Numbered from the stretch's first letter, positions 8,849 through 18,192 are shown. The stretch is 64,000 nt of DNA from Roseovarius azorensis (GCF_900109455.1 NZ_FOAG01000013.1:1-64000), one strand, 5' to 3'. Notes: generated by a model from the sequence alone, not told the origin. A program made the numbers and translations.

Positions 8849-10345
8849 ATGACCCGTCCCCTGCCGACCGTCACCCCCAACACCTGGGAATTCCTCCGCG
8901 ACCCGATGATCGCACCCACCGGATTCCGCGAATACGACGCACGCTGGAAATACCCCGATCAGATCAACCTGCCCGGCATCACCGCCCTTGGCCTCGGCCT
9001 CGGCACGCAAATGCAGGCGCGCGGCATCGCGCCGGTGATCGCCGTCGGCAACGACTACCGCGACTATTCCCTCTCGATCAAGAACGCGCTCATTCTCGGC
9101 CTCATGCAGGCCGGCATCCATGTCAGGGACATCGGCCCCGCCCTCTCGCCCATGGCCTATTTCGCGCAGTTCCACCTCGATGCGCCCGCCGTCGCCATGG
9201 TCACCGCCTCGCACAACCCCAATGGCTGGACTGGCGTCAAGATGGGGTTCGAGCGTCCGCTGACCCACGGCCCCGACGAGATGGCCGAACTGCGCGACAT
9301 CGTGCTTGAGGGGCGCGGCCAACCCCGCCCCGGCGGCGCCTACGAATTTGTCGATGGCATGCGCGAGGCCTATCTCGACGACCTCGCGGGCGACTTCCGC
9401 ATGACCCGCAAACTGCGCGTCGTCTGCGCCACCGGCAACGGCACCGCCTCGGCCTTTGCCCCCGACCTCTTCCAGCGCATCGGGGTCGAGGTGATCCCCT
9501 CGCACAACAGGCTCGACTACACTTTCCCGCATTACAACCCCAACCCCGAAGCGATGGAGATGCTGCACGACATGGCCGATACGGTGCGCGCCACGGGCGC
9601 GGACTTCGCGCTCGGCTTTGACGGTGACGGCGACCGCTGCGGCGTGGTGGATGACGAGGGCGAGGAGATATTCGCCGACAAGGTCGGCGTCATCATGGCG
9701 CGCGACCTCTCGAAACTCTACCCCAACGCCACCTTCGTCGCGGACGTGAAATCCACCGGGCTTTTTGCCTCCGACCCCGAACTCATCAAGAACGGCGTTA
9801 CCGCCGATTACTGGAAAACCGGCCACAGCCACATGAAACGCCGGGTCAGGGAACTGGGTGCGCTCGCGGGCTTCGAGAAATCCGGGCACTACTTTCTCGC
9901 CCATCCCATCGGGCGCGGCTATGACTGCGGCCTGCGCGTCGCGGTAGAACTGTGCAAACTGATGGACCGCAACCCCGACAAATCCATGTCCGACCTGCGC
10001 CGCGCGCTGCCCGTGACCTACAGCACCCCCACCATGTCGCCTTTCTGCGCCGACACCGAGAAATACGCCGTGCTCGACCGCATCGTGGCGAAACTCGTCG
10101 CACGCCACCGGGCAGGCGAACCGCTCGCCGGACGCGCCATCAAGGAGGTCGTCACCGTCAACGGCGCCCGCGTCATCCTCGACAACGGCTCATGGGGTCT
10201 GGTGCGCGCCTCGTCCAACACCCCCAACCTCGTCGTCGTCTGCGAGAGCAGCGACAGCGACGCCGAAATGCGCGCCATCTTCGCCGGTCTCGACGCGGTC
10301 ATCCGCACGGAACCCTCGGTGGGCGACTACGACCAGACGATCTGA
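8849..10345 (+). CDS. Phosphomannomutase/phosphoglucomutase (alpha-D-phosphohexomutase)
   Basis: The 498-aa protein has all four superfamily loops. They are the phosphoserine TASHNP (Ser121), the magnesium loop DGDGDR (258-263), the sugar-specificity loop EKSGHYF and the phosphate loop RASSNTPNLVV near the C-terminus. It interconverts hexose-1- and 6-phosphates, feeding GDP-mannose or UDP-glucose for surface polysaccharide. The true start is the ATG at 8849, 17 bases after kdsA; longer frames overlap kdsA out of phase. The mannose/glucose preference cannot be decided from the GEMSG-like loop alone, which here reads GFEKSGH. Confidence 0.9.
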   Translation: MTRPLPTVTPNTWEFLRDPMIAPTGFREYDARWKYPDQINLPGITALGLGLGTQMQARGIAPVIAVGNDYRDYSLSIKNALILGLMQAGIHVRDIGPALSPMAYFAQFHLDAPAVAMVTASHNPNGWTGVKMGFERPLTHGPDEMAELRDIVLEGRGQPRPGGAYEFVDGMREAYLDDLAGDFRMTRKLRVVCATGNGTASAFAPDLFQRIGVEVIPSHNRLDYTFPHYNPNPEAMEMLHDMADTVRATGADFALGFDGDGDRCGVVDDEGEEIFADKVGVIMARDLSKLYPNATFVADVKSTGLFASDPELIKNGVTADYWKTGHSHMKRRVRELGALAGFEKSGHYFLAHPIGRGYDCGLRVAVELCKLMDRNPDKSMSDLRRALPVTYSTPTMSPFCADTEKYAVLDRIVAKLVARHRAGEPLAGRAIKEVVTVNGARVILDNGSWGLVRASSNTPNLVVVCESSDSDAEMRAIFAGLDAVIRTEPSVGDYDQTI

Positions 10346-10363
10346 AACCGGGCTTCATCTGGC

Positions 10364-10419
10364 CCGAAAATACCTCGGGGGAGTCCCGGATGAAATCCGG
10401 GACGGGGGCAGCGCCCCCA
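10364..10419 (+). repeat. Bipartite hairpin intergenic repeat, copy 2
   Basis: The sequence is CCGAAAATACCTCGGGGGA, then a perfect 9-bp stem GTCCCGGAT-gaa-ATCCGGGAC (10383-10403), then GGGGGC-AGC-GCCCCC (10404-10418). It sits between convergent genes (hexomutase and M3 peptidase). The variable stem differs entirely from copies 1 and 3 yet is base-paired, which argues for selection on RNA or DNA structure. Confidence 0.8.
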
Positions 10420-10473
10420 ACCCCTCCGGCCCTGTGTACAAAACCCGCGCACGCGATGCGCGCCTTGTACACG

Positions 10474-12486
10474 TCACGCCGCCAGCCCGCGCCCCCTGAG
10501 CAGCGCCTCAACCCCCGGCATCCGGCCCCGGAACCGCAAATAGAGCGTTTCGGCATCCTCCGACCCGCCCTTTGAAAGAATGTGCGATTCCAAGTCCTTG
10601 GCCCGCTCCGGATCAAACGCGCCGCCAGCCTCCTCGAAACTGGCGAATGCGTCCGCATCCATCACCTCGGACCACATATAGCTATAGTAACCACTGGAAT
10701 ACCCATCCCCGGAAAACACATGCGCGAAATGCGGGCTGGCATGGCGCATGGTGATGGCCTTCGGCATGTCAATATTTTCCAATATTTCCAACTGCTTGAC
10801 CATAACATCCTCAGGCGCGCCCGCCTCGTGAAACGCCAGATCGACCAGCGCCGAGGCGACATATTCCACCGTCTGAAACCCCTGATCGAAATTTGCCGCC
10901 TTCAGCAATTTCTCCAGCATTTCCCGTGGCATAGCCTCGCCGGTCTCGACATGGGTGGCATAGCGCTCCAGCACCTCGGGCACTTCAAGCCAATGCTCAT
11001 AGAGCTGCGAGGGCAGTTCGACAAAGTCCCGCGCTACGGAAGTCCCTGAAATACTTTCATAATTTACGTCCGACAGCATCTGGTGCAGGGCATGGCCAAA
11101 CTCGTGAAAGAGAGTGCGCGCATCGTCATAGCTCAGCAGCGCCGGATCGCCCTTGGCAAAGTTGCAGACATTGATCACCACCGGCCCCTGCACCCTTGGC
11201 CACTTCGCCTGCCCACGCATTGCAGAACACCAGGCACCCGATCTCTTGGAACCGCGCGCGAAGTAATCTCCAATAAAAACAGCGATATGATGACCATTCC
11301 GCGTCACCTCCCAAGCCCGGCAATCGGGGTGATAGAGCGCCATATCAAGCGGGCGAAACTCCAGCCCGAACAGCCGATTGGCACAGCCGAATGCGGCTGC
11401 GATCATCCCCTCCAGCGACAGATACGGCTTCAGCGCCGCCTCATCCAGATCATGCTCCGCCTGCCGCCGTTTCTCGGCATAGTAGCGCCAATCCCACGGT
11501 TCCAATTCTCCATTGATTCCATCGGCTTGCATCATTTCCGTCAGCCCTGCGGCATCCCGTTCCGCCTGCGCGCGGGCCGGTTCCCAGACCGCCATCAAGA
11601 GGCCGCGCACGGCTTCAGGTGTCTTGGCCATCTCGGTTTCCAGCTTGTAAGCCGCAAAGCTCTCATACCCCAAAAGCGCCGCCCGCTCCGCCCGCAGCCG
11701 CAAAATCTCTGCCGCGACCTCGCGATTGTCGGTCTCGCCACCCATGGCGCCGCGCGAAACCCATGATTCAAATGCTTTTTTTCGCAAATCGCGCCGCGGT
11801 GAAAATTGCAGGAACGGCACGATCAGCGACCGCGACAGCGTAATCACCGGCCCCGCCAGCCCCCTCTCGCGCCCCGCCGCGCGGGCGGCATCGACCACAA
11901 AATCTGGTAGCCCCTCCAGATCCGCCTCGCCCAGATCCATGTGCCACCCCGCCTCATCCGCCAGCAGGTTCTGCGTGAATGCGGTGCCCAACTCCGCCAG
12001 CCGTGACATGATTTCACGCATCCGCGCCTCTTCGGGTCCGGTCAATGCCGCCCCCGCGCGGCGAAACGCCCGATGCGTCAACATCAGAAGCCGCGCCTGT
12101 TCCGGTGTCAACCCAAGCGTATCTTTCGCCGCCCACAGGCTTTCAATCCTCCGAAAAAGCGCTTTATTTCCATATACCTCCGAAAAATGCGCCGCAAGTT
12201 TCGGACCAAAGTCACGCTGCAATTCCTGCCGCTTGGGATTGCTGTCAGCACCGGCCAATGTGTAGAAAACCGACAGCACCCGGTCCAAACGCTTGCCCGA
12301 TGCCTCAAGCGCCTCGATCGTATTGGCAAAGCTCGGCGCCTCGGGATTGTCGGCAATCGCTTCGACCTCTGCCCGCGCCTCGGCAAGGGCGATCTTGAAC
12401 GCAGGCACGAAATCCGCATCGTCAATCGCCTCGAACGGCGCAAGACCGAACGGCGTCTGCCAGTCAGCCAGCAACATGTTGGCCAT
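10474..12486 (-). CDS. M3-family metallopeptidase (oligopeptidase A / dipeptidyl carboxypeptidase type)
   Basis: This 670-aa zinc peptidase has HEFGHALHQ at about residues 461-469 (HExxH), with the third ligand Glu expected in the following SQLYEHW helix region. The C-terminal substrate-binding Tyr/His block reads FSGDGYSSGYYSYMWSEVMDADAF. M3 enzymes degrade short cytosolic peptides. The start at 12486 (MANMLLADW) has a strong AAGGAGAG site six bases upstream. It overlaps the end of the moeB-like gene by 23 bases, so the two are probably co-transcribed. Confidence 0.92.
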   Translation of the reverse strand: MANMLLADWQTPFGLAPFEAIDDADFVPAFKIALAEARAEVEAIADNPEAPSFANTIEALEASGKRLDRVLSVFYTLAGADSNPKRQELQRDFGPKLAAHFSEVYGNKALFRRIESLWAAKDTLGLTPEQARLLMLTHRAFRRAGAALTGPEEARMREIMSRLAELGTAFTQNLLADEAGWHMDLGEADLEGLPDFVVDAARAAGRERGLAGPVITLSRSLIVPFLQFSPRRDLRKKAFESWVSRGAMGGETDNREVAAEILRLRAERAALLGYESFAAYKLETEMAKTPEAVRGLLMAVWEPARAQAERDAAGLTEMMQADGINGELEPWDWRYYAEKRRQAEHDLDEAALKPYLSLEGMIAAAFGCANRLFGLEFRPLDMALYHPDCRAWEVTRNGHHIAVFIGDYFARGSKRSGAWCSAMRGQAKWPRVQGPVVINVCNFAKGDPALLSYDDARTLFHEFGHALHQMLSDVNYESISGTSVARDFVELPSQLYEHWLEVPEVLERYATHVETGEAMPREMLEKLLKAANFDQGFQTVEYVASALVDLAFHEAGAPEDVMVKQLEILENIDMPKAITMRHASPHFAHVFSGDGYSSGYYSYMWSEVMDADAFASFEEAGGAFDPERAKDLESHILSKGGSEDAETLYLRFRGRMPGVEALLRGRGLAA

Positions 12487-13534
12487 TACTCTCTCCTTTT
12501 CCCCCACATATGGGACAATCCGCGCGGCGGCTCAGCCCGATCCTGCGGCTCTCGCCATATAACGCGTCGTAAATCAGCATCTCACCCCGCAGCACCTGCC
12601 CCGCCCCGGTAATCAGCTTGATCGCCTCGACAGCCATCATCGCCCCCACCACACCGGGCAGCGGCCCCAGCACCCCCGCCTCGGCACAGCTTGGCGCCAG
12701 CCCCGACGCCGGGGCTTCGGGAAAAATGCACCGGTAACAGGGCGCACCGCGCGCCGGGTCGAACACGCTCAGCTGTCCCTCCCATTGCGACAAAGCACCT
12801 GAAATCAACGGCTTGCCCTGCGCAACGGCGGTCGCATTGGCCAGATAGCGGGTCTCGAAATTGTCCGTGCCATCAAGGATCAGATCATACCCGACAAAGA
12901 GATCGTCCGCGATCTCGGGCGTCAATCGCCGCTGATAGGGTCGCACCACGACGCCCGGATTCTGCGCCTGCATCGCCTGCATCGCCGATTGCACCTTGGG
13001 CAGGCCGATATCGGCGTCACGGTGGATCACCTGCCGTTGCAGATTGGAATTCTCGACCGCGTCATCGTCGATGACGCCAATCGTGCCCACCCCCGCCGCC
13101 GCCAGATAAAGCAGCGCCGGAGAACCAAGCCCACCCGCTCCGATGACCAGCACCCGCGCCTGCTTCAGCGCCTTCTGCCCCGGCCCACCGATCTCGCGCA
13201 GCACGATATGGCGGGCATAGCGCGACAGTTCCGCCTCCGAAAACAACGGCTTGCGCACCGGCGCCACGGCGTCGCCCCGCCCGGCCCGCGCCCGCAACCG
13301 CCGCAGCCCCGCCCGATAGACCAGCACGACCGCCACCGCCCCGCCCAGCAGCAGCCAGAGCGCCGGGCTTTCCCCGGTGGCCACGCGCAGGCCATGTCCC
13401 GCGGGCAGCAGCAGATGCGCCAGCACCACCGCCGCCCAAAGCGCCGCGATCATCCCCCAGCGCAGCCGCCGGGGCGTGCCCGACGCCGCGCCGATGCCCC
13501 AGAGCGCCGCCGCCATGACCAGCACCAGCAGCAT
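12464..13534 (-). CDS. moeB: HesA/MoeB/ThiF adenylyltransferase with N-terminal membrane domain
   Basis: Residues 95-350 form an E1-like enzyme: nucleotide loop GAGGLGSP (132-139), DDDAVENSNLQRQ, DGTDNFETRYL and zinc cysteine pairs CYRC and CPIC. Such enzymes adenylate the C-terminal Gly-Gly of MoaD or ThiS. Residues 1-75 are unusual: three hydrophobic helices (about 1-16, 27-45 and 57-74) would anchor the enzyme to the membrane. The start overlaps the dut stop by one base (TGATG). MoaD versus ThiS specificity cannot be decided here. Confidence 0.88.
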   Translation of the reverse strand: MLLVLVMAAALWGIGAASGTPRRLRWGMIAALWAAVVLAHLLLPAGHGLRVATGESPALWLLLGGAVAVVLVYRAGLRRLRARAGRGDAVAPVRKPLFSEAELSRYARHIVLREIGGPGQKALKQARVLVIGAGGLGSPALLYLAAAGVGTIGVIDDDAVENSNLQRQVIHRDADIGLPKVQSAMQAMQAQNPGVVVRPYQRRLTPEIADDLFVGYDLILDGTDNFETRYLANATAVAQGKPLISGALSQWEGQLSVFDPARGAPCYRCIFPEAPASGLAPSCAEAGVLGPLPGVVGAMMAVEAIKLITGAGQVLRGEMLIYDALYGESRRIGLSRRADCPICGGKGESNGQHVAG

Positions 13535-13989
13535 CAGCCAAGCCCCGTGGAACCGAAACCGCCCGCGCCGCGCGCGGTATCGTCCAGCCGCTCGACAAGC
13601 TCGAACCGCGCCTGCACCACCGGCGCCACCACCATCTGCGCGATCCGCGCCCCATGCGCGATCTCGAAAGGCCCGCCGCCCGCATTCAGCAGAATCACCC
13701 CCAGAGGGCCGCGATAATCGCTGTCGATCGTGCCGGGGCTGTTGGGCAGGGTGATCCCATGCTTCAACGCCAGCCCGGAACGCGGCCGGATCTGCACCTC
13801 ATAGCCCGCCGGCACCGCCAGCCTCAGCCCCGTGGGCACCAGCGCCCGCGCGCCCGGCTCCAGCATCACCGATCCCCGGTCGGGAAAATTCGCCCGCAGA
13901 TCGGCCCCCACCGCCCCTGCGGTCTCATAGGCTGGCAGGCCCAGCGCGCGATCCGCCCCTTCCTCCCATCGAAACGCGACAGTCACCAT
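13534..13989 (-). CDS. dut: dUTP diphosphatase
   Basis: This 151-aa trimeric-type dUTPase has all five motifs: [18 protein letters not shown] (residues 68-78), [12 protein letters not shown] (83-94, with Tyr stacking on uracil), GARIAQMV and the C-terminal arm [10 protein letters not shown]. It hydrolyses dUTP to dUMP and pyrophosphate, keeping uracil out of DNA and supplying thymidylate synthesis. It is followed without a gap by the moeB-like gene and preceded 39 bases upstream by coaBC, an order seen in many alphaproteobacteria. Confidence 0.96.
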   Translation of the reverse strand: MVTVAFRWEEGADRALGLPAYETAGAVGADLRANFPDRGSVMLEPGARALVPTGLRLAVPAGYEVQIRPRSGLALKHGITLPNSPGTIDSDYRGPLGVILLNAGGGPFEIAHGARIAQMVVAPVVQARFELVERLDDTARGAGGFGSTGLG

Positions 13990-14028
13990 GCGCGGCCTTT
14001 CCTCATCCTGCCAGCAATACTCAAATCC

Positions 14029-15222
14029 TCAGGCCAGCGCCGCGGCGATCCGCCCGGCCAGCTGCCGCGCCACCTGATCCTTGCCCATGCGCGGCCAGGT
14101 CTCGACCCCCTCGCCGGTGATCAGCGTCACCGCGTTCTCCGCGCCCCCCATGATCCCGGTCTCATGGCGCACGTCATTGGCCAGGATCCAGTCACAGCCC
14201 TTGCGTGCCCGCTTGGCGGTGGCGTTCTCTACAACGTTATCCGTCTCGGCGGCAAAGCCCACAACCAGACGCGGACGGCCCTTTTTCATCCCTGCGACAC
14301 GCGCCAGAATGTCCGGGTTCTCGGCAAACTCCAGATTGGCCAGCCCGCCCGCGTCTTTCTTCAGCTTGCGAGCGCTCGCCCCCGCCACATGCCAATCGGC
14401 GACGGCGGCGGCAAACACCGCCGCCTCCACCGGCAATGCCGCCTCGACCGCCGCCAGCATCTCGCGCGCGGTCTCGACGCACACCACTGCCACCCCTCCG
14501 GGCGGCGGCACCGATGCGGGGCCGGTGACAAACACCACCTCGGCCCCAAGCGCCGCCAGCGCCCGCGCGATCGCCGCACCCTGCGCACCGGACGAGCGGT
14601 TGGCGATATAGCGCACCGGATCGACAGGCTCATGGGTGGGACCAGAGGTCACCAGCACCCGGCGGCCCTGCAACGGCCCGGCACTCAGCACCGCCTCGAT
14701 GCCCGCGACGATCTCGGACACCTCGGCCATCCGCCCCGGACCGAATTCGCCACAGGCCATATCTCCCTCGTTCGGGCCGACAAACCCGATCCCGTCGCCC
14801 CTGAGCATCGCAATATTGCGCCGTGTCGCGGGATGCTGCCACATCCGCACATTCATCGCGGGCGCGATCAGCACCGGCGTATCGGTCGCCAACAGCAGCG
14901 TCGAGGCCAGATCGTCCGCCTGCCCGCCGGCCATCCTCGCCATCAGATCCGCCGTGGCGGGTGCCACCACGATCAGATCGGCGGAACGGCTCAGTTCGAT
15001 ATGCCCCATCTCCGCCTCGTCCGTCAGATCGAAGAGATCGGAGTACACCTTGCGCCCCGCCAGCGCCGAGACCGACAGCGGCGTCACGAACTCTGCCCCC
15101 GCACGGGTCAGCACCGGCGTCACCGTCGCCCCGCGCTCACGCAGACGGCGGATCAGATCAAGCACCTTGTAGGCCGCGATCCCGCCGCCGATGATCAGAA
15201 GAATGCGTTTCGAGGCAAGCAT
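14029..15222 (-). CDS. coaBC: Bifunctional phosphopantothenoylcysteine decarboxylase / phosphopantothenate-cysteine ligase
   Basis: This 397-aa fusion carries out two steps of coenzyme A synthesis. The N-terminal CoaC flavoprotein shows the catalytic His74 (GHIELSRSADLIVVAPAT), the PAMNVRMW clamp (121-128) and Cys157 in ACGEFGPGRM. The C-terminal CoaB ligase begins near residue 188 (RRVLVTSGPTHEPVDPVRYI) and includes AAVADW and the KLKK segment. Domain order and length are normal. It lies upstream of dut on the same strand. Confidence 0.96.
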   Translation of the reverse strand: MLASKRILLIIGGGIAAYKVLDLIRRLRERGATVTPVLTRAGAEFVTPLSVSALAGRKVYSDLFDLTDEAEMGHIELSRSADLIVVAPATADLMARMAGGQADDLASTLLLATDTPVLIAPAMNVRMWQHPATRRNIAMLRGDGIGFVGPNEGDMACGEFGPGRMAEVSEIVAGIEAVLSAGPLQGRRVLVTSGPTHEPVDPVRYIANRSSGAQGAAIARALAALGAEVVFVTGPASVPPPGGVAVVCVETAREMLAAVEAALPVEAAVFAAAVADWHVAGASARKLKKDAGGLANLEFAENPDILARVAGMKKGRPRLVVGFAAETDNVVENATAKRARKGCDWILANDVRHETGIMGGAENAVTLITGEGVETWPRMGKDQVARQLAGRIAAALA

Positions 15223-15288
15223 GTGCGTTCCTTGTCAGGCCGCGCCGACAGTAGGGCGGGCGCGGCGCGCGCGCAAGAGCGCGGCGCG

Positions 15289-16059
15289 CTACCGAAACGC
15301 AGCACAGGGGTCAGGCCGATCCACCGCCGGGGCCGAGACCACCTCGTCGAACCCTCCGTCAAGCGGCCGCCCCTCCTCGGTCTGCCCCAGAACGCGAACT
15401 TCCAGATCGGGCGCGACCTGCGCCAGATAGGACGGCACCCCCCAGTCGCGCCGCGCATGGCCGTTGCCGGTGATCACCGCCACCGACCCGCCGGTGGCCT
15501 CCACCGCCTGCACCACCGCGCGTGCCAACATCGCATCCCGCAACCGCTGCACCGCCACCATGCCGGGTAGGATATCCTCGGGCAGTGCGTCGCAATGCGC
15601 CGCCATTTGCATCGCCTCTCGCGCGGCCTGCTCACTGGCAGATAGAGGTCGGTCCAGCCCATAACGCGCCGCCTCTGCGCCAAAAACCTCTGCCAATCCG
15701 CCTTCGAACACCCCCCGCGCCGCCTCGCGGGGCACATGCGCGCCGTAAATCACCGCCTCCGGAGCGGCGGCAAATATCGGATAATACATGGAAAAGGCGG
15801 GCCAGCCGCTGTCGTCCCAATCGAGCGCCTCGGCCAATGCCGACGCATCGCCACGCGCCTCGGGGATCACCCGCGTGGCCTGTGCCTCGGTCAGCATCTC
15901 GAAAACGATCGCACGGGGTTGCAACGCCGCCACACGTTTTGCCTGCATCGCATGATGCACCGGATTGTCATGCACTTCGCCCAGGATAAGGACATCCTGC
16001 GCCACAGCGGCGCCAGCACCACCCAGAACAGCAACGAATGCAAGACATCGCAGGCTCAT
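15289..16059 (-). CDS. ChaN-family exported protein (haem-binding DUF399 fold)
   Basis: This 256-aa protein starts with a signal peptide (MSLRCLAFVAVLGGAGAAVA, cleavage near residue 20). It lacks a lipobox cysteine, unlike the ChaN lipoprotein. The family motif LILGEVHDNPVHHAMQ at residues 24-39 supplies the His/Glu cluster, and the second block ITGNGHARRDWGVPSYL is near residue 200. Campylobacter ChaN binds haem with iron-regulated expression; other members are uncharacterised. The start overlaps the rpoH stop by four bases (ATGA). Confidence 0.85.
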   Translation of the reverse strand: MSLRCLAFVAVLGGAGAAVAQDVLILGEVHDNPVHHAMQAKRVAALQPRAIVFEMLTEAQATRVIPEARGDASALAEALDWDDSGWPAFSMYYPIFAAAPEAVIYGAHVPREAARGVFEGGLAEVFGAEAARYGLDRPLSASEQAAREAMQMAAHCDALPEDILPGMVAVQRLRDAMLARAVVQAVEATGGSVAVITGNGHARRDWGVPSYLAQVAPDLEVRVLGQTEEGRPLDGGFDEVVSAPAVDRPDPCAAFR

Positions 16060-16934
16060 GCGAGCAGGTTTTGCACCTCTCGACCATGGCGTTCAAGATG
16101 CTTGCGCATCTTCTGGAACGCCGCCGCCTCCAGTTGCCGCACCCGCTCCTTGCTCAGGTTCAACTCCTCACCCAGCGACTCCAGCGTGCGCGGCGCGTCG
16201 CGTAGCTTGCGCTCGCGCACGATGAACCGCTCGCGTTCGTTGAGCCGCGACATCGCCTCGCCCAGCCATTCGCGCAGCGCGCGCATGTCGTGATCCTTTT
16301 CGACCCGTTCATCGCCGCGCGCGCCCTCATCCTCCAGCGTGTCGATCCATTCTCGGCCCTCGTCCTCGGAGGCCTGCGTGGCGTTGAGCGAGAAATCGGA
16401 ACCCGACAACCGCCCCTCCATCATCTCGACATCGCGCAACGGCACGCCGACCTCATGCGCGATCATCTCGCGTAGCTGATAGCCGTCCAGCCGCTCACCA
16501 TTGGCCATCGCCTCTCGCTCCAGCCGCGCCTGTACCCGGCGCATGTTGAAAAACAGAGATTTCTGGCTCGATGTGGATCCCGTTCGCACCATCGACCAGT
16601 TGCGCATCACGTAATCCTGAATGCTCGCCTTGATCCACCAGACCGCATAGGTCGAAAACCGCACACCCCGGTCCGGGTCGAACTTGTCGGCGGCCTTCAT
16701 CAGGCCCAGTCCCGCCTCCTGAATGAGATCGTTCATCGGCGCGCCATAGCGCCGGAATTTCGAGGCCATCGAGATCGCCAACCGCATGTAGGCGTTGATC
16801 AGCCGGTGCAGCGCCGCCTCGTCCCGATGGTCTCGCCAGGCATAGGCAAGCATAAGTTCGGTTTCAGCGTCCAGCATCTCCGCCTTCATCGCCGTGCGGG
16901 ACATCGAACTCGTCTGCGGAGCATCAAGTGGCAT
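16056..16934 (-). CDS. rpoH: RNA polymerase sigma-32-type factor, RpoHII-like
   Basis: The 292-aa sequence contains sigma region 2 (MNDLIQEAGLGLMKAADKFD, RFSTYAVWWIKASIQDYV), the RpoH-box-like TSSQKSLFFNMRR, and region 4 with the helix-turn-helix SLGEELNLSKERVRQLEAAA. The DLIQEA and VRTGSTSSQK wording resembles the Rhodobacter RpoHII branch more than RpoHI, which in R. sphaeroides responds to singlet oxygen under RpoE. The start at 16934 (MPLDAPQTS) has a GGGGGA site; a longer frame to 17090 would run through the promoter. A candidate RpoE promoter lies at 16994-17022. Confidence 0.88.
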   Translation of the reverse strand: MPLDAPQTSSMSRTAMKAEMLDAETELMLAYAWRDHRDEAALHRLINAYMRLAISMASKFRRYGAPMNDLIQEAGLGLMKAADKFDPDRGVRFSTYAVWWIKASIQDYVMRNWSMVRTGSTSSQKSLFFNMRRVQARLEREAMANGERLDGYQLREMIAHEVGVPLRDVEMMEGRLSGSDFSLNATQASEDEGREWIDTLEDEGARGDERVEKDHDMRALREWLGEAMSRLNERERFIVRERKLRDAPRTLESLGEELNLSKERVRQLEAAAFQKMRKHLERHGREVQNLLA

Positions 16935-16993
16935 TGAATTTCCCCCTATCGGCGGCGTTGTCTGTCTGCGCCCTTTTTCCTCATCTCGCAGGG

Positions 16994-17022
16994 TGCTACG
17001 CATCATCCCCATGATCGGATCA
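16994..17022 (-). promoter_or_regulatory. Candidate RpoE (ECF sigma) promoter of rpoH
   Basis: On the minus strand TGATCC (17022-17017) is followed by 17 bases and then GTAGCA (16999-16994), about 60 bases upstream of the rpoH start. TGATCC is the characteristic -35 element of RpoE-ChrR-type promoters in Rhodobacter, where rpoHII is a known direct target. The match to the -10 element is partial, so this is an inference from motif and position. Confidence 0.5.
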
Positions 17023-17025
17023 AAA

Positions 17026-17565
17026 ATGGAGACGCCCGTGCCCGACCTGCCACATCTGACCCTCATTCTGGGCGGTGCCGCCTCGGGCAAATCCGCCTTT
17101 GCCGAAGGTCTGGTCTCAGGGTCCGGGCGCGCACGGGTCTATCTCGCCACCGCCCAGGCCTTCGACGACGAAATGCAGGCCAAACTGACCCTGCACCGCC
17201 AGACGCGCGGCCCCGGCTGGCGCACCATCGAGGCCCCGCTTGATCTTGCCCCCGCGCTCGGGCAGGCCAGCGGACAAGAGGCGGTTCTGCTTGATTGTAT
17301 CACGATGTGGCTCAGCAATCACCTGCTTGCCGATCACGATCCGGACATGGCGCAACAGGCCCTCTTTGCCGCGCTCGACACCTGTGCCGCGCCCGTCGTG
17401 ATGGTCTCGAACGAGGTGGGCCTGTCAGTCGTGCCCGAAAACGCCCTCGCCCGCCGGTTTCGCGAGGCGCAGGGGCGGATCAATCAGCGGCTCGCAGCGC
17501 GCGCCGATCTGGTGGTCAACGTGATCGCTGGCCTGCCTCAGGTGCTCAAGGGGCACCTGCCATGA
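17026..17565 (+). CDS. cobU: Bifunctional adenosylcobinamide kinase / cobinamide-phosphate guanylyltransferase
   Basis: This 179-aa enzyme acts in assembly of the cobalamin lower ligand, converting adenosylcobinamide to its phosphate and then to GDP-cobinamide. It has the P-loop LILGGAASGKSAFAE (13-27), the DCITMWLSN block carrying Walker B, and the C-terminal SNEVGLSVVPENALARRFRE signature. Start choice between 17011, 17026 and a GTG at 17038 is unsettled because no strong ribosome site is visible. It is divergent from rpoH and overlaps the next gene as ATGA. Confidence 0.92.
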   Translation: METPVPDLPHLTLILGGAASGKSAFAEGLVSGSGRARVYLATAQAFDDEMQAKLTLHRQTRGPGWRTIEAPLDLAPALGQASGQEAVLLDCITMWLSNHLLADHDPDMAQQALFAALDTCAAPVVMVSNEVGLSVVPENALARRFREAQGRINQRLAARADLVVNVIAGLPQVLKGHLP

Positions 17566-18134
17566 GTCGCATCTTCTGGGTCCGCCACGCACCGACCCAT
17601 GCGAAATCCATGGTCGGCTGGTCCGACATCCCCGCCGATCTCGGCGATACCGCCCGCCTTGCCCGCCTGTCCGCGCATCTGCCCGCCGATGCGCCGGTCA
17701 TCTCCTCCGACCTGATCCGCGCCCGCGCCACCGCCGACGCCATCGCCGGGCACCGCCTTCGCCTGCCCGACGACCCCGACCTGCGCGAGATCCATTTCGG
17801 CGCATGGGAATTGCAGGCCTTCGACACGATCCCCGACCAGACCCGCCTGCGCGCCTTCTGGGAACGACCCGGCGACATTCGCCCGCCCAACGGCGAAAGC
17901 TGGCACGAGGTCTCGGCCCGCGTCGCCCGCGCCGCCGCCCGCCTGCGCGCCGCCCATCCGCGGCGCGACATCATCGCCGTGGCCCATATGGGCGCGATCC
18001 TGACTCAGGTGCAGGCGGCGCTGCGCCTGACAGCATACGAAACCTTCGCCCATCGCATCGACAACCTGTCGGTCACCGAACTGCACTGGACCGGGGAGAA
18101 CTGGCAGGCCCGCGCGATCAATCACCTTCCGTGA
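17562..18134 (+). CDS. Histidine phosphatase family protein, possibly alpha-ribazole phosphatase
   Basis: This 190-aa protein begins IFWVRHAPTH, with the phosphohistidine in RHA instead of the usual RHG. Later it has SSDLIRARATADAI, the catalytic Glu in REIHFGAWE and the second His in VAHMGAIL. These define the branch of phosphoglycerate-mutase-like phosphatases. Coupling to cobU by an ATGA overlap suggests the CobC role, removal of the phosphate from alpha-ribazole phosphate in cobalamin synthesis. That substrate assignment rests on context. Confidence 0.8.
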   Translation: MSRIFWVRHAPTHAKSMVGWSDIPADLGDTARLARLSAHLPADAPVISSDLIRARATADAIAGHRLRLPDDPDLREIHFGAWELQAFDTIPDQTRLRAFWERPGDIRPPNGESWHEVSARVARAAARLRAAHPRRDIIAVAHMGAILTQVQAALRLTAYETFAHRIDNLSVTELHWTGENWQARAINHLP

Positions 18135-18192
18135 TGCACCGCCGCACAAAATCCCGCTAGGCGGGCGCACAGCCGCGCGATACCCTCTCCCC

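Noticed and set aside
13654..15570. 638-aa open frame on the plus strand
   Set aside because: It is antisense to dut, coaBC and the ChaN-like gene, with typical shadow composition.
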